Positions 17,367 to 26,124 of a stretch of DNA of 64,000 nucleotides are shown here, in pieces. Every line of letters begins with the position of its first letter. The first letter of the stretch is position 1. This stretch comes from Mucilaginibacter sp. OK283 (GTDB lineage Bacteria; Bacteroidota; Bacteroidia; Sphingobacteriales; Sphingobacteriaceae): positions 558,001-622,000 of the forward strand of contig NZ_FODR01000003.1 in the NCBI RefSeq assembly GCF_900110415.1, in the 5' to 3' direction. The translations under genes were made by a program, and so were the position numbers. The notes below the pieces were generated by a model. The model did no database searches, was not told the origin of the DNA, and worked only from the letters and a program-made list of their open reading frames with translations.

Positions 17367-19316
17367 ATGAATCGGAAAAAAATTCTTGTTGTTGAGGACG
17401 AGTTTATTATTGCAGATGTATTAAGCAATATTTTAAAAACTGCAGGCTACGACGTTTGCGGTATTGCCGACAGCGTGCCAGAAGCGCTGGAAATGATTGA
17501 TGAATTTGCGCCGGGATTTGTATTGCTGGATATTTATTTAAAAGGGAAGCTTACAGGTATAGATCTGGCACATCGTTTAACCGAAATGAATACCCCGTTT
17601 ATTTATATTTCGGCCAACTCCAACCAAAAGGTACTTGAGGCCGCAAAGATTACCAATCCGTATGGGTTTGTGATTAAGCCATTCCGCGAAAAAGATGTAT
17701 TGATTGCCTTGGATATAGCAATGTACCGCTATGAAAACCAACTGGAGAATGGCCTGCGTCAAATTGCAGTATTACAAAAAAAAGCTGCCGAAATACTGGC
17801 TTCAACAATTGGCTGGGAGCATAAAATATTGCAGATGGGCAAAACTTTACAACCCTATATTCCCTTTGAATTTTTGTCGGTGGGTATGAAACAGGAGGAT
17901 ACCGGGAGTTTTTATGAAATCGGCTTTTCGAGGATAGGTTTTGATGAATACCAACTGATAGGCGGTACAGAACTGATGATTGTTACCAACCACAAGCAGC
18001 ATGAACTGGCCAAACTAAAGGCTAATGACCTAACCGACCTGATAGCAACCTGGTATGACGAAAATGAATTAGAAGTTTTGCTGAAAAAACCTTCGTTAAA
18101 AAAATTGTTTGCCGATACGTACAACTTAAAGTCGCATTTGTCAATGCCTATTTCATTAAGCAATGGCAAAGTGTGTTATTTTAATTTTTATAGCCGCCGA
18201 CCAGACGCATACCAGGCCGATCACTTAGTGCTATGCAATAGGTTGCAGCTTATGTTAACCAGTTTTATGGAAAGCATGCAGCATGCTCCTAACAGTCCAC
18301 TGATTAACAAGCCGGGTAATTATACGCCAAACCCGCAGGTTAAAACAACAGAACAGCCAAATCCCTTCAGTGGTATTATTGGCAGCAGCCATTTGTTGTT
18401 AACGGTGTTTGATAATGTCGTCCAGGTATCTAAATCAAATTCATCGGTACTTATTTTGGGCGAAAGCGGTACCGGCAAAGAAAAAATAGCAGAGCGTATT
18501 CATTCACTATCACTGCGAAAAGACAAACCTTTCATCAGGATAAATTGCGCGGCTTTACCCACGTCGTTAATTGATTCTGAACTATTCGGCCATGAAAAAG
18601 GTGCATTTACAGGTGCCCACGAAAGAAAAATAGGGCGGTTTGAACAGGCACATACCGGCACTATATTTTTGGATGAAATAGGCGAATTGCCGCTGGAATC
18701 GCAATCAAAATTGCTTAGGGTATTGCAGGAAAAAGAAATAGAACGCATTGGTGGTCGTGTTACCATCAAAACTGATGTACGGATTATTGCGGCTACCAAC
18801 CGTAATTTGGATAAAGAAGTGGCCGAGGGTCGTTTCAGACTCGATCTTTTTTACCGCATCAATGTTTTTCCTATACTAATGCCCCCGTTGCGCGAACGAA
18901 AAGAGGATATTGCCGACCTGGCCAGGCATTTTTTAAACATCTACGCCCGTAAAACCGGTAAAACTGTGCGCGGTATATCCCCGCAGGTTTTGGAGAGTAT
19001 GAAACGTTACCATTGGCCGGGCAATATCCGCGAACTGGAAAATTTAATAGAGCGTAATGTACTGCTAACACGCGATGACATGATCAATAGCATGGTGTTG
19101 CCCACCCAGTTAGAGCAACCTATAGCTGTTATGCCTGCCGAAACCGTGGTTACCACCATGGTTGAAGGAGAACGTGCCCACATACTGGCAGCGCTGAAAA
19201 AGTGTAATGGCAAAATATGGGGAGAAGGCGGAGCGGCCGGTTTATTGAATATCCCCCCAACCACGCTCAACTCTAAAATGAAAAAGCTGGGAATTCGGAA
19301 AGATTTTGGTACGTAG
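17367..19316 (+). CDS. Sigma-54-dependent response regulator (NtrC family)
   Basis: The 649-aa product has a receiver domain (1-125; ILVVEDEF, acceptor D55 in VLLDIYLKG, K near 105), a middle region of about 200 residues of no clear class (possibly GAF-like), and a sigma-54 AAA+ domain with Walker A GESGTGKE (about 365-372), the sigma-54 contact loop GAFTGA (about 412-417) and Walker B IFLDEIGELP. A Fis-type helix-turn-helix closes the protein (LNIPPTTLNSKMKKLGI). It should activate RpoN promoters when phosphorylated by the neighbouring kinases. A TGGC-N7-TTGCA promoter match lies at 22195. Confidence 0.93.
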   Translation: MNRKKILVVEDEFIIADVLSNILKTAGYDVCGIADSVPEALEMIDEFAPGFVLLDIYLKGKLTGIDLAHRLTEMNTPFIYISANSNQKVLEAAKITNPYGFVIKPFREKDVLIALDIAMYRYENQLENGLRQIAVLQKKAAEILASTIGWEHKILQMGKTLQPYIPFEFLSVGMKQEDTGSFYEIGFSRIGFDEYQLIGGTELMIVTNHKQHELAKLKANDLTDLIATWYDENELEVLLKKPSLKKLFADTYNLKSHLSMPISLSNGKVCYFNFYSRRPDAYQADHLVLCNRLQLMLTSFMESMQHAPNSPLINKPGNYTPNPQVKTTEQPNPFSGIIGSSHLLLTVFDNVVQVSKSNSSVLILGESGTGKEKIAERIHSLSLRKDKPFIRINCAALPTSLIDSELFGHEKGAFTGAHERKIGRFEQAHTGTIFLDEIGELPLESQSKLLRVLQEKEIERIGGRVTIKTDVRIIAATNRNLDKEVAEGRFRLDLFYRINVFPILMPPLRERKEDIADLARHFLNIYARKTGKTVRGISPQVLESMKRYHWPGNIRELENLIERNVLLTRDDMINSMVLPTQLEQPIAVMPAETVVTTMVEGERAHILAALKKCNGKIWGEGGAAGLLNIPPTTLNSKMKKLGIRKDFGT

Positions 19317-19329
19317 GCAGGGAGCAAAA

Positions 19330-20010
19330 TCAGGCCGCTTTTTGTTTAAACAGATTATTTGCTCCCAGCCAGGCCAGCATCATTGCGCCCGGCAGCAAAA
19401 CCGAAACCAACCCGTAGTGTTTAGCCATAAGCGCACCTGCAAAACATCCTGCTAAAAAGCCAATAATTAAAGTAGCCTGTTTTTTGAAGCTTATCCATGT
19501 TTCGGCATCTGCCGGGCGGGTGGTTATGCCTTTTATCAAATTAAGGGAAGCCTGGGTTACGTTGCCGGTCATTACTGTTGTTAAACCATAGGTAGCTTTG
19601 CTATACAGCTTGCCAAACGTATTTTGAAACGCCATAGCCGTTACAAGGGGTATTACAATTAGTTGTACCTGCCAGCCCGTATTTTGCCCGCCGCTTATCA
19701 ACAGCGCCGATAGTATGCCGCTAATAAGTAGCAGCAGTCCTTCCAAAATTATCAGCGTGTACATATTAGCCGATTTTTTGCCTATACGGCCGCCCAGCAT
19801 TACGGCCAGCACAAAAACAGGAAAGGTGAGCAGCTTTTGCCAGTCATGCGGGTTATTATGCTTAATAAGGTCGTAAGCAAACACAATAAAGTTGCCGGTA
19901 ACATGGGCCGAAGATAATTCGCCTGCGGCAACAAAAGTAAGCGTATCACAAAACCCGGCTGCAAAGCATAATAGCAACGTTGTATTCCTAACCAATTTTT
20001 CAGTTTCCAT
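19330..20010 (-). CDS. DUF1275 (YoaK-like) membrane protein
   Basis: The 226-aa product has about six hydrophobic segments and family motifs: LCFAAGFCDTLTFVAAGELSS without break near the N-terminus, then AHVTGNF and the central TGNVTQASLNL. DUF1275 proteins are inner-membrane proteins of unknown function. It ends 14 bp from the convergent response regulator and follows the porin gene by 18 bp on the same strand, so it is likely the second gene of a two-gene operon. Confidence 0.85.
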   Translation of the reverse strand: METEKLVRNTTLLLCFAAGFCDTLTFVAAGELSSAHVTGNFIVFAYDLIKHNNPHDWQKLLTFPVFVLAVMLGGRIGKKSANMYTLIILEGLLLLISGILSALLISGGQNTGWQVQLIVIPLVTAMAFQNTFGKLYSKATYGLTTVMTGNVTQASLNLIKGITTRPADAETWISFKKQATLIIGFLAGCFAGALMAKHYGLVSVLLPGAMMLAWLGANNLFKQKAA

Positions 20011-20028
20011 CTTATTAATATTACCGGC

Positions 20029-21384
20029 TCAAAATTTCAGCGTAATGGTGCTGCCCGCCATTAAAATATCTTTACCGAGCCCGGCTTCTTTCAGGAAGTC
20101 GCCGGCGCTAAACCATGTTATTTCCTGCCGTAAATACAGGTACTTGTTTATGGTATATTCCAGCGCGCCCCCAAGCTGGCGGCCTATCTGCTTTGAACTA
20201 CCTGCTTTACCGCTATAGATGACCTTGCCATTTACCGCATAAAGCCCGTCGTTACGGTTCATGCGCCAAAATAAATCGTAATCTGCCGAAAATACCAATT
20301 TTTTAGTCAGGTTAACCTGAAAGTATGGGTGAGCATCCAGTAAGTTGTAGGGCCCGATCAATGCTGCAAGACCAAAATAAGCACCTTTGGGAAATAATGG
20401 ATTGAACGTATTTAACCTGCCGTCGCCATAATTTTTATCCCCGCTGATAGCTTCCGTTTTTAACCCTATTTGTGGCTTTAGCTTGGTTTGATAAAATGTG
20501 TGCGAAATATTTGCTGATAGGGTCCAGGCCGAAATAGCGCCAGCTGCAAAATTACCAAACTGATAGAGGCTTTCCAGGTCATATTGCCAGTAAGGTGTAG
20601 TTCTCCATATTCGTGTACCTATGGAGTGGCGGGTTTCGGCCCCTTTCCCGTCATCAAACGTAGCCGCCTTTTTATGGATGCCGAGGTAATAAATGTCGAA
20701 ATTTTTGACTACAGGTATTTGGGTAAAGGCCCCGTAAGCGCCCCAAAACTGCGTTCCGTTGTTAAAGCCATCATCAAATATATTTGGTTTGGCAGGCACA
20801 TAGTACGAGTAAAATACATCGAGTTTGAGATTTTTGCTGCAATACATCAGTTTAGCTGCATCAAATGCCTGCCTATTGTTTGGCGCTTCGCGTACCGCTA
20901 TCAGGCGCTGCGATCCGTAAGATAATTCCTGCCTGCCAAGTCTAAGCGTTAAGTCCTTAGTCATCACATCAACAAAGGCCTGGTGCAGATCAAGTAGGTT
21001 TTGATCTACCGGCGACGGTTTTTCTGCCTCGCCGCTGGCCAAACTGCTCTGTAGCTGCACAAACGTACGAAAGTGCTTGCCGGCATGAAAATCCACATGC
21101 CCCAGGTACCGGGTTAAAATAAAGCCGTCTTTATCCGCTGGTGCGGCTCCCCAGTCCTGGTTGTCAAAATGAAAATATTGGTAGCGTACCTCGCCACCGA
21201 AACTGAGGTAAGCAGCTTTATGTTGAGACACAGGCTGAAATTTTAACCGGTTGTACCAATTGGCTGATGTGTCTTTTGCGAGATAGGTGTAATTTTCATC
21301 GTATCGCAATTGTTTAAAGGAAGTTTCCTGCGCCAGGCAGGTGCAGGAAACTATACTGAAAAATAGGGCTGCAATGGCTTTCAT
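20029..21384 (-). CDS. Alginate-export-type outer membrane porin
   Basis: The 451-aa product has a signal peptide (CTCLAQ cleavage region, residues 1-18) and a beta-barrel-like body. The segments LSFGGEVRYQYFHFDNQDWG, LRLGRQELSYGSQRLIAVRE and a terminal aromatic-rich strand resemble the alginate export/porin family (PF13372). Actual cargo is unknown; most Bacteroidota members are not linked to alginate. It is the first gene of a leftward pair with the DUF1275 gene. Confidence 0.75.
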   Translation of the reverse strand: MKAIAALFFSIVSCTCLAQETSFKQLRYDENYTYLAKDTSANWYNRLKFQPVSQHKAAYLSFGGEVRYQYFHFDNQDWGAAPADKDGFILTRYLGHVDFHAGKHFRTFVQLQSSLASGEAEKPSPVDQNLLDLHQAFVDVMTKDLTLRLGRQELSYGSQRLIAVREAPNNRQAFDAAKLMYCSKNLKLDVFYSYYVPAKPNIFDDGFNNGTQFWGAYGAFTQIPVVKNFDIYYLGIHKKAATFDDGKGAETRHSIGTRIWRTTPYWQYDLESLYQFGNFAAGAISAWTLSANISHTFYQTKLKPQIGLKTEAISGDKNYGDGRLNTFNPLFPKGAYFGLAALIGPYNLLDAHPYFQVNLTKKLVFSADYDLFWRMNRNDGLYAVNGKVIYSGKAGSSKQIGRQLGGALEYTINKYLYLRQEITWFSAGDFLKEAGLGKDILMAGSTITLKF

Positions 21385-21767
21385 AGGTGTAAGGATATAG
21401 AGCGGTTTGAGCGATGAATTTAGAAATAGCTAATTTTTGTTATTCATTGTTCGCTAAAGAATCAATAGTAGTGCCTTGTTGGTAATTATTTAAAAATCAA
21501 TTGTTTGTGTTTTGACACTGTGGAGGTTATCGCTTTATTTCGGAGTCTGTCCGGTTTTTCTACGAAATAGCGTTGTTGCCCAAGGCAATATTGAGTTAGC
21601 AGATAACCATCAGGTTATCAGTTAATTTAACTACATATCGTTAAGAGGGGACGGAAATTGCGACATGTCGTTTTTTTATTGGCAGTTGTAATGTTGTAAG
21701 TATTTGATTTTTAGTTATTTAAATAGGTGGAATAGCGCTTGTCATTGATAAAGGAAATAATTATGAC
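21385..21767. other. Spacer upstream of the porin
   Basis: No gene is visible. On the minus strand at about 21460-21480 a GGCACTACTATTGA sequence partly resembles a sigma-54 promoter, but the -12 GC is GA, so I do not call it. A CGACATGTCG palindrome followed by Ts lies at about 21661-21677. Confidence 0.3.
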
Positions 21768-22048
21768 ATGAAAAAGCACTCTCTTAAAAAAATGAACTCA
21801 TCCCTAACCAACTGGGTGATCCGCCTCCATCAAATTGGATACACCGACGATTTTTTACCATTAAAAAGCGGCGAGGTACAATGCGCCCAAAACGGTGAGA
21901 ACTTTGCCATCAACGACCGCGCGTCAGTTTGATTGATTGTAGTTATGACATGCTTACCGGTTCCTATCAATATATCCATACCATTGATACCCAGGTTGGC
22001 TATCGGGGGGTGTTAATTACCAACAGAATATTAGGACTAAGCAGTTAA
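21768..22048 (+). pseudogene. Frameshifted small gene resembling the short 'PRPP synthetase'-named family
   Basis: An ATG at 21768 opens 54 codons (LHQIGYTDDFLPLKSGEV) that stop at 21932. The reading continues in another frame as SLIDCSYDMLTGSYQYIHT to GYRGVLITN and a stop at 22048. The joined 90-residue pattern (GYTxDF, later YxI, RGVLxxN) resembles a small Bacteroidota family of unknown function often mislabelled phosphoribosylpyrophosphate synthetase. The match is from memory and weak. Confidence 0.4.
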
Positions 22049-22194
22049 CATATGATGATAGCCGGCAAACCTACTAACGGCAAAATGGATTGTGTTACCT
22101 TATTTCGTTGCAAAACATGGGCATTTTAACGACATACCGCCAATGAGATATGTTGACATGAAATAAGTTGTTGATTTTTAGAGTGTTAGATAAG

Positions 22195-22210
22195 TGGCTT
22201 TTGGATTGCA
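22195..22210 (+). promoter_or_regulatory. Candidate sigma-54 promoter
   Basis: TGGC (22195-22198) and TTGCA (22206-22210) are separated by exactly 7 bp, matching the core of the RpoN consensus TGGCAC-N5-TTGCW at the most conserved positions. It lies 31 bp before the ATG at 22241, and heads the hydrolase cluster. A sigma-54 activator gene lies about 3 kb upstream. Confidence 0.5.
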
Positions 22211-22240
22211 CCAGGTGGTTCATAACAAATATCATAAATC

Positions 22241-22507
22241 ATGAACACGTTAAACCAAAAAATAGCTATCGTCGCTGGCGCGGACAGCGGCATGGGTTAT
22301 GCTACGGCAAAACTATTTAAAGCAAAAGATGCAACCGTTTTAGTTACCGGCAGAAATTCGTCGACGATTAACAAGGTAACATCAGCGTTAGCGGTAACCG
22401 GTTATAAATCACGCCACCGAGATCTAAACTCCCGTAACTCTTCTTTTATCACAGGTACAAAAATCCCCATTAACGATGGTTTACTTGTCAACCCGGTAGT
22501 GCAATAA
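22241..22507 (+). pseudogene. SDR oxidoreductase remnant with internal deletion
   Basis: The first 45 codons encode a normal SDR start (KIAIVAGADSGMGYATAKLF, then VLVTGRN), and the last 25 encode a normal SDR end (SSFITGTKIPINDGLLVNP). Everything in between, including the catalytic Ser, Tyr and Lys region, is missing, about 160 residues compared with an intact 245-aa SDR. The frame has stayed open. It is the first frame after the sigma-54-like promoter and is 13 bp from the next gene. Confidence 0.7.
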
Positions 22508-22520
22508 ATCTAAACCAATC

Positions 22521-23303
22521 ATGAAAAAAATTAATTCAAAAACCGTGGTATTTATTACCGGCGCCTTTGTGAGTAGTGATTGCTGGGCCGAATGGAAAAG
22601 CTATTTTGAAGAACGAGGCTATCAAACATTTGCACCGGCCTGGCCATACAAAGATGCCCCCGCGTGCACATTGCGCCAGCTACACCCCGATGCCGATGTT
22701 GCCAGCCAGCGCCTGGATAAGCTGACTTCTTATTTCAGGGACTTTGTGAAGTCACTGCCGGAAAAACCCATCCTGATTGGCCACTCTATGGGCGGCCTTA
22801 TCACCCAGTTATTGTTGCAAAACGGGCTGGCAGCAGCGGGTATCGCCATTCATTCGCTTCAGCCGCAGGGCATATTTACTTTCAAGTTCTCCTTTTATAA
22901 AGCCGGGTGGCCTGCGTTGGGTTTTTTTACCGATACAAGTAAAACCTACCTGATGTCTTTCCCCGAATGGCAATATGCTTTCACAAATGGTATGCCTTAC
23001 GAAGTGCAAAAGGATGCTTATTACAAACTATTGGTGCCGGAGTCGAAGCTGCTGGTGCGCGATGCCACAACGCCTGCTGCCAAGGTGGATTTTGCAAAGC
23101 CGCACGCACCACTCCTTTTTCTCTCCGGTAGCCAAGACAATTTCATTCCGGCCTCGCTCAACTATACAAACTATAAAAAATACAGCCATGCCCAGTCTGT
23201 GGCCGATTACAAGGAATTCCCCGGGCGAAACCATTTTGTGTTGGGCCAGCCGGGCTGGCAGGAGATAGCAGAATATATTTTAAACTGGTTAACAAAAAAA
23301 TAA
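22521..23303 (+). CDS. Alpha/beta hydrolase (serine type)
   Basis: The 260-aa product has the nucleophile elbow GHSMGG (about residues 91-96), a later GSQDNFIPAS segment that should hold the acid residue, and GRNHFVLGQPGW with the catalytic His. The N-terminal strand VVFITGAFVSSDCWAEWKSY fits the lipase/esterase-like subgroup. There is no signal peptide, so it is likely cytoplasmic. Substrate unknown. It is 4 bp from the next gene and thus translationally linked. Confidence 0.85.
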   Translation: MKKINSKTVVFITGAFVSSDCWAEWKSYFEERGYQTFAPAWPYKDAPACTLRQLHPDADVASQRLDKLTSYFRDFVKSLPEKPILIGHSMGGLITQLLLQNGLAAAGIAIHSLQPQGIFTFKFSFYKAGWPALGFFTDTSKTYLMSFPEWQYAFTNGMPYEVQKDAYYKLLVPESKLLVRDATTPAAKVDFAKPHAPLLFLSGSQDNFIPASLNYTNYKKYSHAQSVADYKEFPGRNHFVLGQPGWQEIAEYILNWLTKK

Positions 23304-23307
23304 GACC

Positions 23308-25071
23308 ATGAAAAAATTATTAACCTTATTGTTCCTGGTAACGTTGCTAACAGCTGCAGCTCAGCAAAAAGCCGACCTGATAGTTTACAACGGAAAAATA
23401 GCGACGATGGCCGGTCCGGGCGAATTTAAACAAGCGATTGCTGTAAAAAATGGCTTAATCCTGGCGACAGGTAGTACCCAGGCTATCTTTAAAACCTATA
23501 AAAGTAATTCAACTAAGCTGGTTAATGCTGCCGGCAAAACCGTTATTCCGGGACTGAATGACAGTCATATGCATGCAATCAGGGAAGGCCTGAACTTTAA
23601 TATGGAGCTGCGATGGGACGGCATTAAAACGCTTAAACGCGCCATGGAAATGCTGAAGGAGCAAGCCGCCAGGACACCGCCCGGCGCCTGGGTAAAAGTA
23701 GTTGGCGGCTGGAACGAATTTCAGTTTGCCGAAAAAAGACAGCCTACTATAGACGAGATCAATGCGGCGGTGCCGGATAAGCCCGTATTTATCACTTACT
23801 TGTATGGCAAAGCTTTTTTAAATAAAAAAGGCATTGAAGTGTTGGGTTATGATAAAAACACCAGCTATCCCGGCAGTATAGTTGAACTGGACAAGGATGG
23901 CAACCCTACGGGGCTTTTGTATGCCAAAGAAACCCCGATGGCTATTTACCGCACGCTTGCCCTAACGGGGACACTGACAGCCGAAGAAAGGATCAATAGC
24001 TCTGAACAATTCTATCGCGAGATAAACAGCTTCGGTATCACCAGTGTTATAGACGCCGCCGGCGGATCACAGAATTATGATGCCGATTACCATGCCTCAT
24101 TAGCGCTGGCCAAGGCCGGGAAGCTAACTGTACGCACCGCCTATTATTTATTTGCGCAACAAAAAGGTAAGGAATTAGCCGATTACGAAAAATGGATAGG
24201 GCAAACTTATCCAAATAAGAATGATCATATCCTTATGGCCAATGGCTATGCGATGGAAGGAGCCGGTGAAAACCTCATCGCCTCGGGTGCCGACTTTGAG
24301 AACTTTCTGGAACCGCGCATAATACTGGCCCCGGAAATGGAAAGCGACCTGGAGCCGGTTATCCGGTTATTGGTTAAAAACCGTTGGCCATTTAGGCTGC
24401 ATGCTACCTACGGCGAATCCATTGACCGTATGCTAAAAGTGTTTGAAAAAGTAAATAAAGATACGCCTTTTAATGGCCTGCGCTGGTTCTTTGACCATGC
24501 CGAAACCATCACTGATACTGAACTGGCCCGTGTAAAAGCGTTGGGCGGGGGGATAGCCGTACAGTTCCGCATGTATTATCAGGGCGAACTATATAACAAA
24601 ATGTACGGGCAGCCTAAAACCCAGTTGCCGCCCATCAAAAAAATGCTGGCTATGGGCATCCCTGTGGGTATGGGTACCGACGCGCCTCGTATTTCAACCT
24701 ATAACCCATGGATGGCCTTGCATTGGTTGCTAACCGGTAAAACCATTGGAGGTATGCAGTTTTGGCCAAAAGACCAGGTGCTGGATAAGTTCACTGCCCT
24801 AAAACTTTATACCTCAGGCAGCGCATGGTGCTCGGGCGAGCAGGACGTTAAAGGCAAACTTGTGAAAGGTATGTATGCCGATATGGTCATTCTTTCTGAC
24901 GATTATTTTAGTGCAACTCCAGAAAAGGTAAAGCATATTTCGTCGCTGATAACCATTGTTAACGGCAACATAGTATACGCTGCTGGTAAATATGCCGCGC
25001 GGTGCCCACCAATAGCGCGCGCAATTCCAGATTGGTCGCCAATTAATTATTACGGAGCTTACCAAAGATAA
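23308..25071 (+). CDS. Amidohydrolase (YtcJ-like, amidohydro_3)
   Basis: The 587-aa product has a signal peptide (residues 1-18, ending TAAAQ) and the amidohydrolase fold: an N-terminal beta-segment (DLIVYNGKIATM), the metal-binding HxH in NDSHMHAIREGLN, a later DHAETI, and a C-terminal GMGTDAPRISTYNPW where the metal Asp lies. Length and architecture fit YtcJ-like metal-dependent hydrolases, here secreted to the periplasm. Substrate unknown. It is embedded in the hydrolase operon. Confidence 0.85.
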   Translation: MKKLLTLLFLVTLLTAAAQQKADLIVYNGKIATMAGPGEFKQAIAVKNGLILATGSTQAIFKTYKSNSTKLVNAAGKTVIPGLNDSHMHAIREGLNFNMELRWDGIKTLKRAMEMLKEQAARTPPGAWVKVVGGWNEFQFAEKRQPTIDEINAAVPDKPVFITYLYGKAFLNKKGIEVLGYDKNTSYPGSIVELDKDGNPTGLLYAKETPMAIYRTLALTGTLTAEERINSSEQFYREINSFGITSVIDAAGGSQNYDADYHASLALAKAGKLTVRTAYYLFAQQKGKELADYEKWIGQTYPNKNDHILMANGYAMEGAGENLIASGADFENFLEPRIILAPEMESDLEPVIRLLVKNRWPFRLHATYGESIDRMLKVFEKVNKDTPFNGLRWFFDHAETITDTELARVKALGGGIAVQFRMYYQGELYNKMYGQPKTQLPPIKKMLAMGIPVGMGTDAPRISTYNPWMALHWLLTGKTIGGMQFWPKDQVLDKFTALKLYTSGSAWCSGEQDVKGKLVKGMYADMVILSDDYFSATPEKVKHISSLITIVNGNIVYAAGKYAARCPPIARAIPDWSPINYYGAYQR

Positions 25072-25090
25072 AAACCAAGTTCAAATCAAT

Positions 25091-26086
25091 ATGAAAACAA
25101 CATTTATCAGATTGTTAACGGCCTGCCTGGTGCTCAGCAGCAGCGTTTTTGCCCAAATGCCGCCCGTGGTGCCTATCTGGGACGCCAATAAAGTCACCCT
25201 CGGCCTGCACAAAGTGGCAACGGATATTTACGCTATCATCCCGACTACTGCAGAAACAGAAACAACTAAAGGTATTCCTCAGGCTACTACAGGTGGTTTT
25301 ATCGTCGGAGATAAAGGGGTGCTGCTGATCGAGGTGATGATGACTAAGCGGCTTTACGACCAGGAAGTGAAACTCATCCGATCGGTGACGGATAAGCCCA
25401 TTATCTATGCGGTTAACACCAGCGATCATGGCGATCATTGTTTCAGTAATTACTTACTTCCTCCTTCTACCCGCATCATTCAAAATGAATTTGCCAGGAA
25501 TAACCTTTCAAAAAACTATGATGGCATTAAAACATTTATGGTCGGGCTTTTCGGCACCGGCAGGGAAATTGAAAATACTATTTTCCGGACGGCGGATATC
25601 GTGATCCCGAAGAACAGTGATCTTAAGGTAGATATGGGCGGTGGCAAGATTGTTGAACTTCTGAACATTAGCCCTGCGCAGTCTCAGGCCGATTTGTTTG
25701 TGTGGATGCCCAATCAAAAGATATTCTGGGCCGGTAACCCCTTCATCGCTGAAAGTCCTGCTATCCCCTGGTTATTCGATGGTGTCTTTTTGGAGCCTGT
25801 CGTTAACCTCAAAAAAGTATACGACTTTTTACCTGACGATGCCACTATTATTCCCGGCCATGGCCGCATTACCAATAAAGCCGGTATTAAATATACGATT
25901 GATTACGTCGAAAAATTAAAAAGCGAAGTGGAAGCGGCGGTTGACAAAGACTTGAGTCTGGAACAAACCAAAACGGCGGTGCCGATGAAAGAGTTCGATA
26001 AAGGTTATGTGCTGTTCAATTGGCTGCACTACAATTTCAACCTCCCTAATGCCTATAAAGACATTAGCAATAACAAGAATAAATAA
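25091..26086 (+). CDS. MBL-fold metallo-hydrolase, secreted
   Basis: The 331-aa product has a signal peptide (residues 1-20, SSSVFAQ) and a metallo-beta-lactamase fold. The canonical HxHxDH appears as SDHGDH: the first His is Ser, the other ligands remain. Later segments include FVGDKGVLLIE-like GFIVGDKGVLLIE and IPGHGRITNK. Close relatives known to me also have NTSxHGDH, so this may be a normal variant of a subgroup and not a defect. Substrate unknown. It is 19 bp after the amidohydrolase gene. Confidence 0.85.
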   Translation: MKTTFIRLLTACLVLSSSVFAQMPPVVPIWDANKVTLGLHKVATDIYAIIPTTAETETTKGIPQATTGGFIVGDKGVLLIEVMMTKRLYDQEVKLIRSVTDKPIIYAVNTSDHGDHCFSNYLLPPSTRIIQNEFARNNLSKNYDGIKTFMVGLFGTGREIENTIFRTADIVIPKNSDLKVDMGGGKIVELLNISPAQSQADLFVWMPNQKIFWAGNPFIAESPAIPWLFDGVFLEPVVNLKKVYDFLPDDATIIPGHGRITNKAGIKYTIDYVEKLKSEVEAAVDKDLSLEQTKTAVPMKEFDKGYVLFNWLHYNFNLPNAYKDISNNKNK

Positions 26087-26124
26087 TCATAATTCCATAT
26101 CAAAAACAATAAAACTATAAAACT

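Noticed and set aside
21460..21480. Second sigma-54-like promoter upstream of the porin.
   Set aside because: The -24 GG is present but the -12 dinucleotide is GA, not GC.
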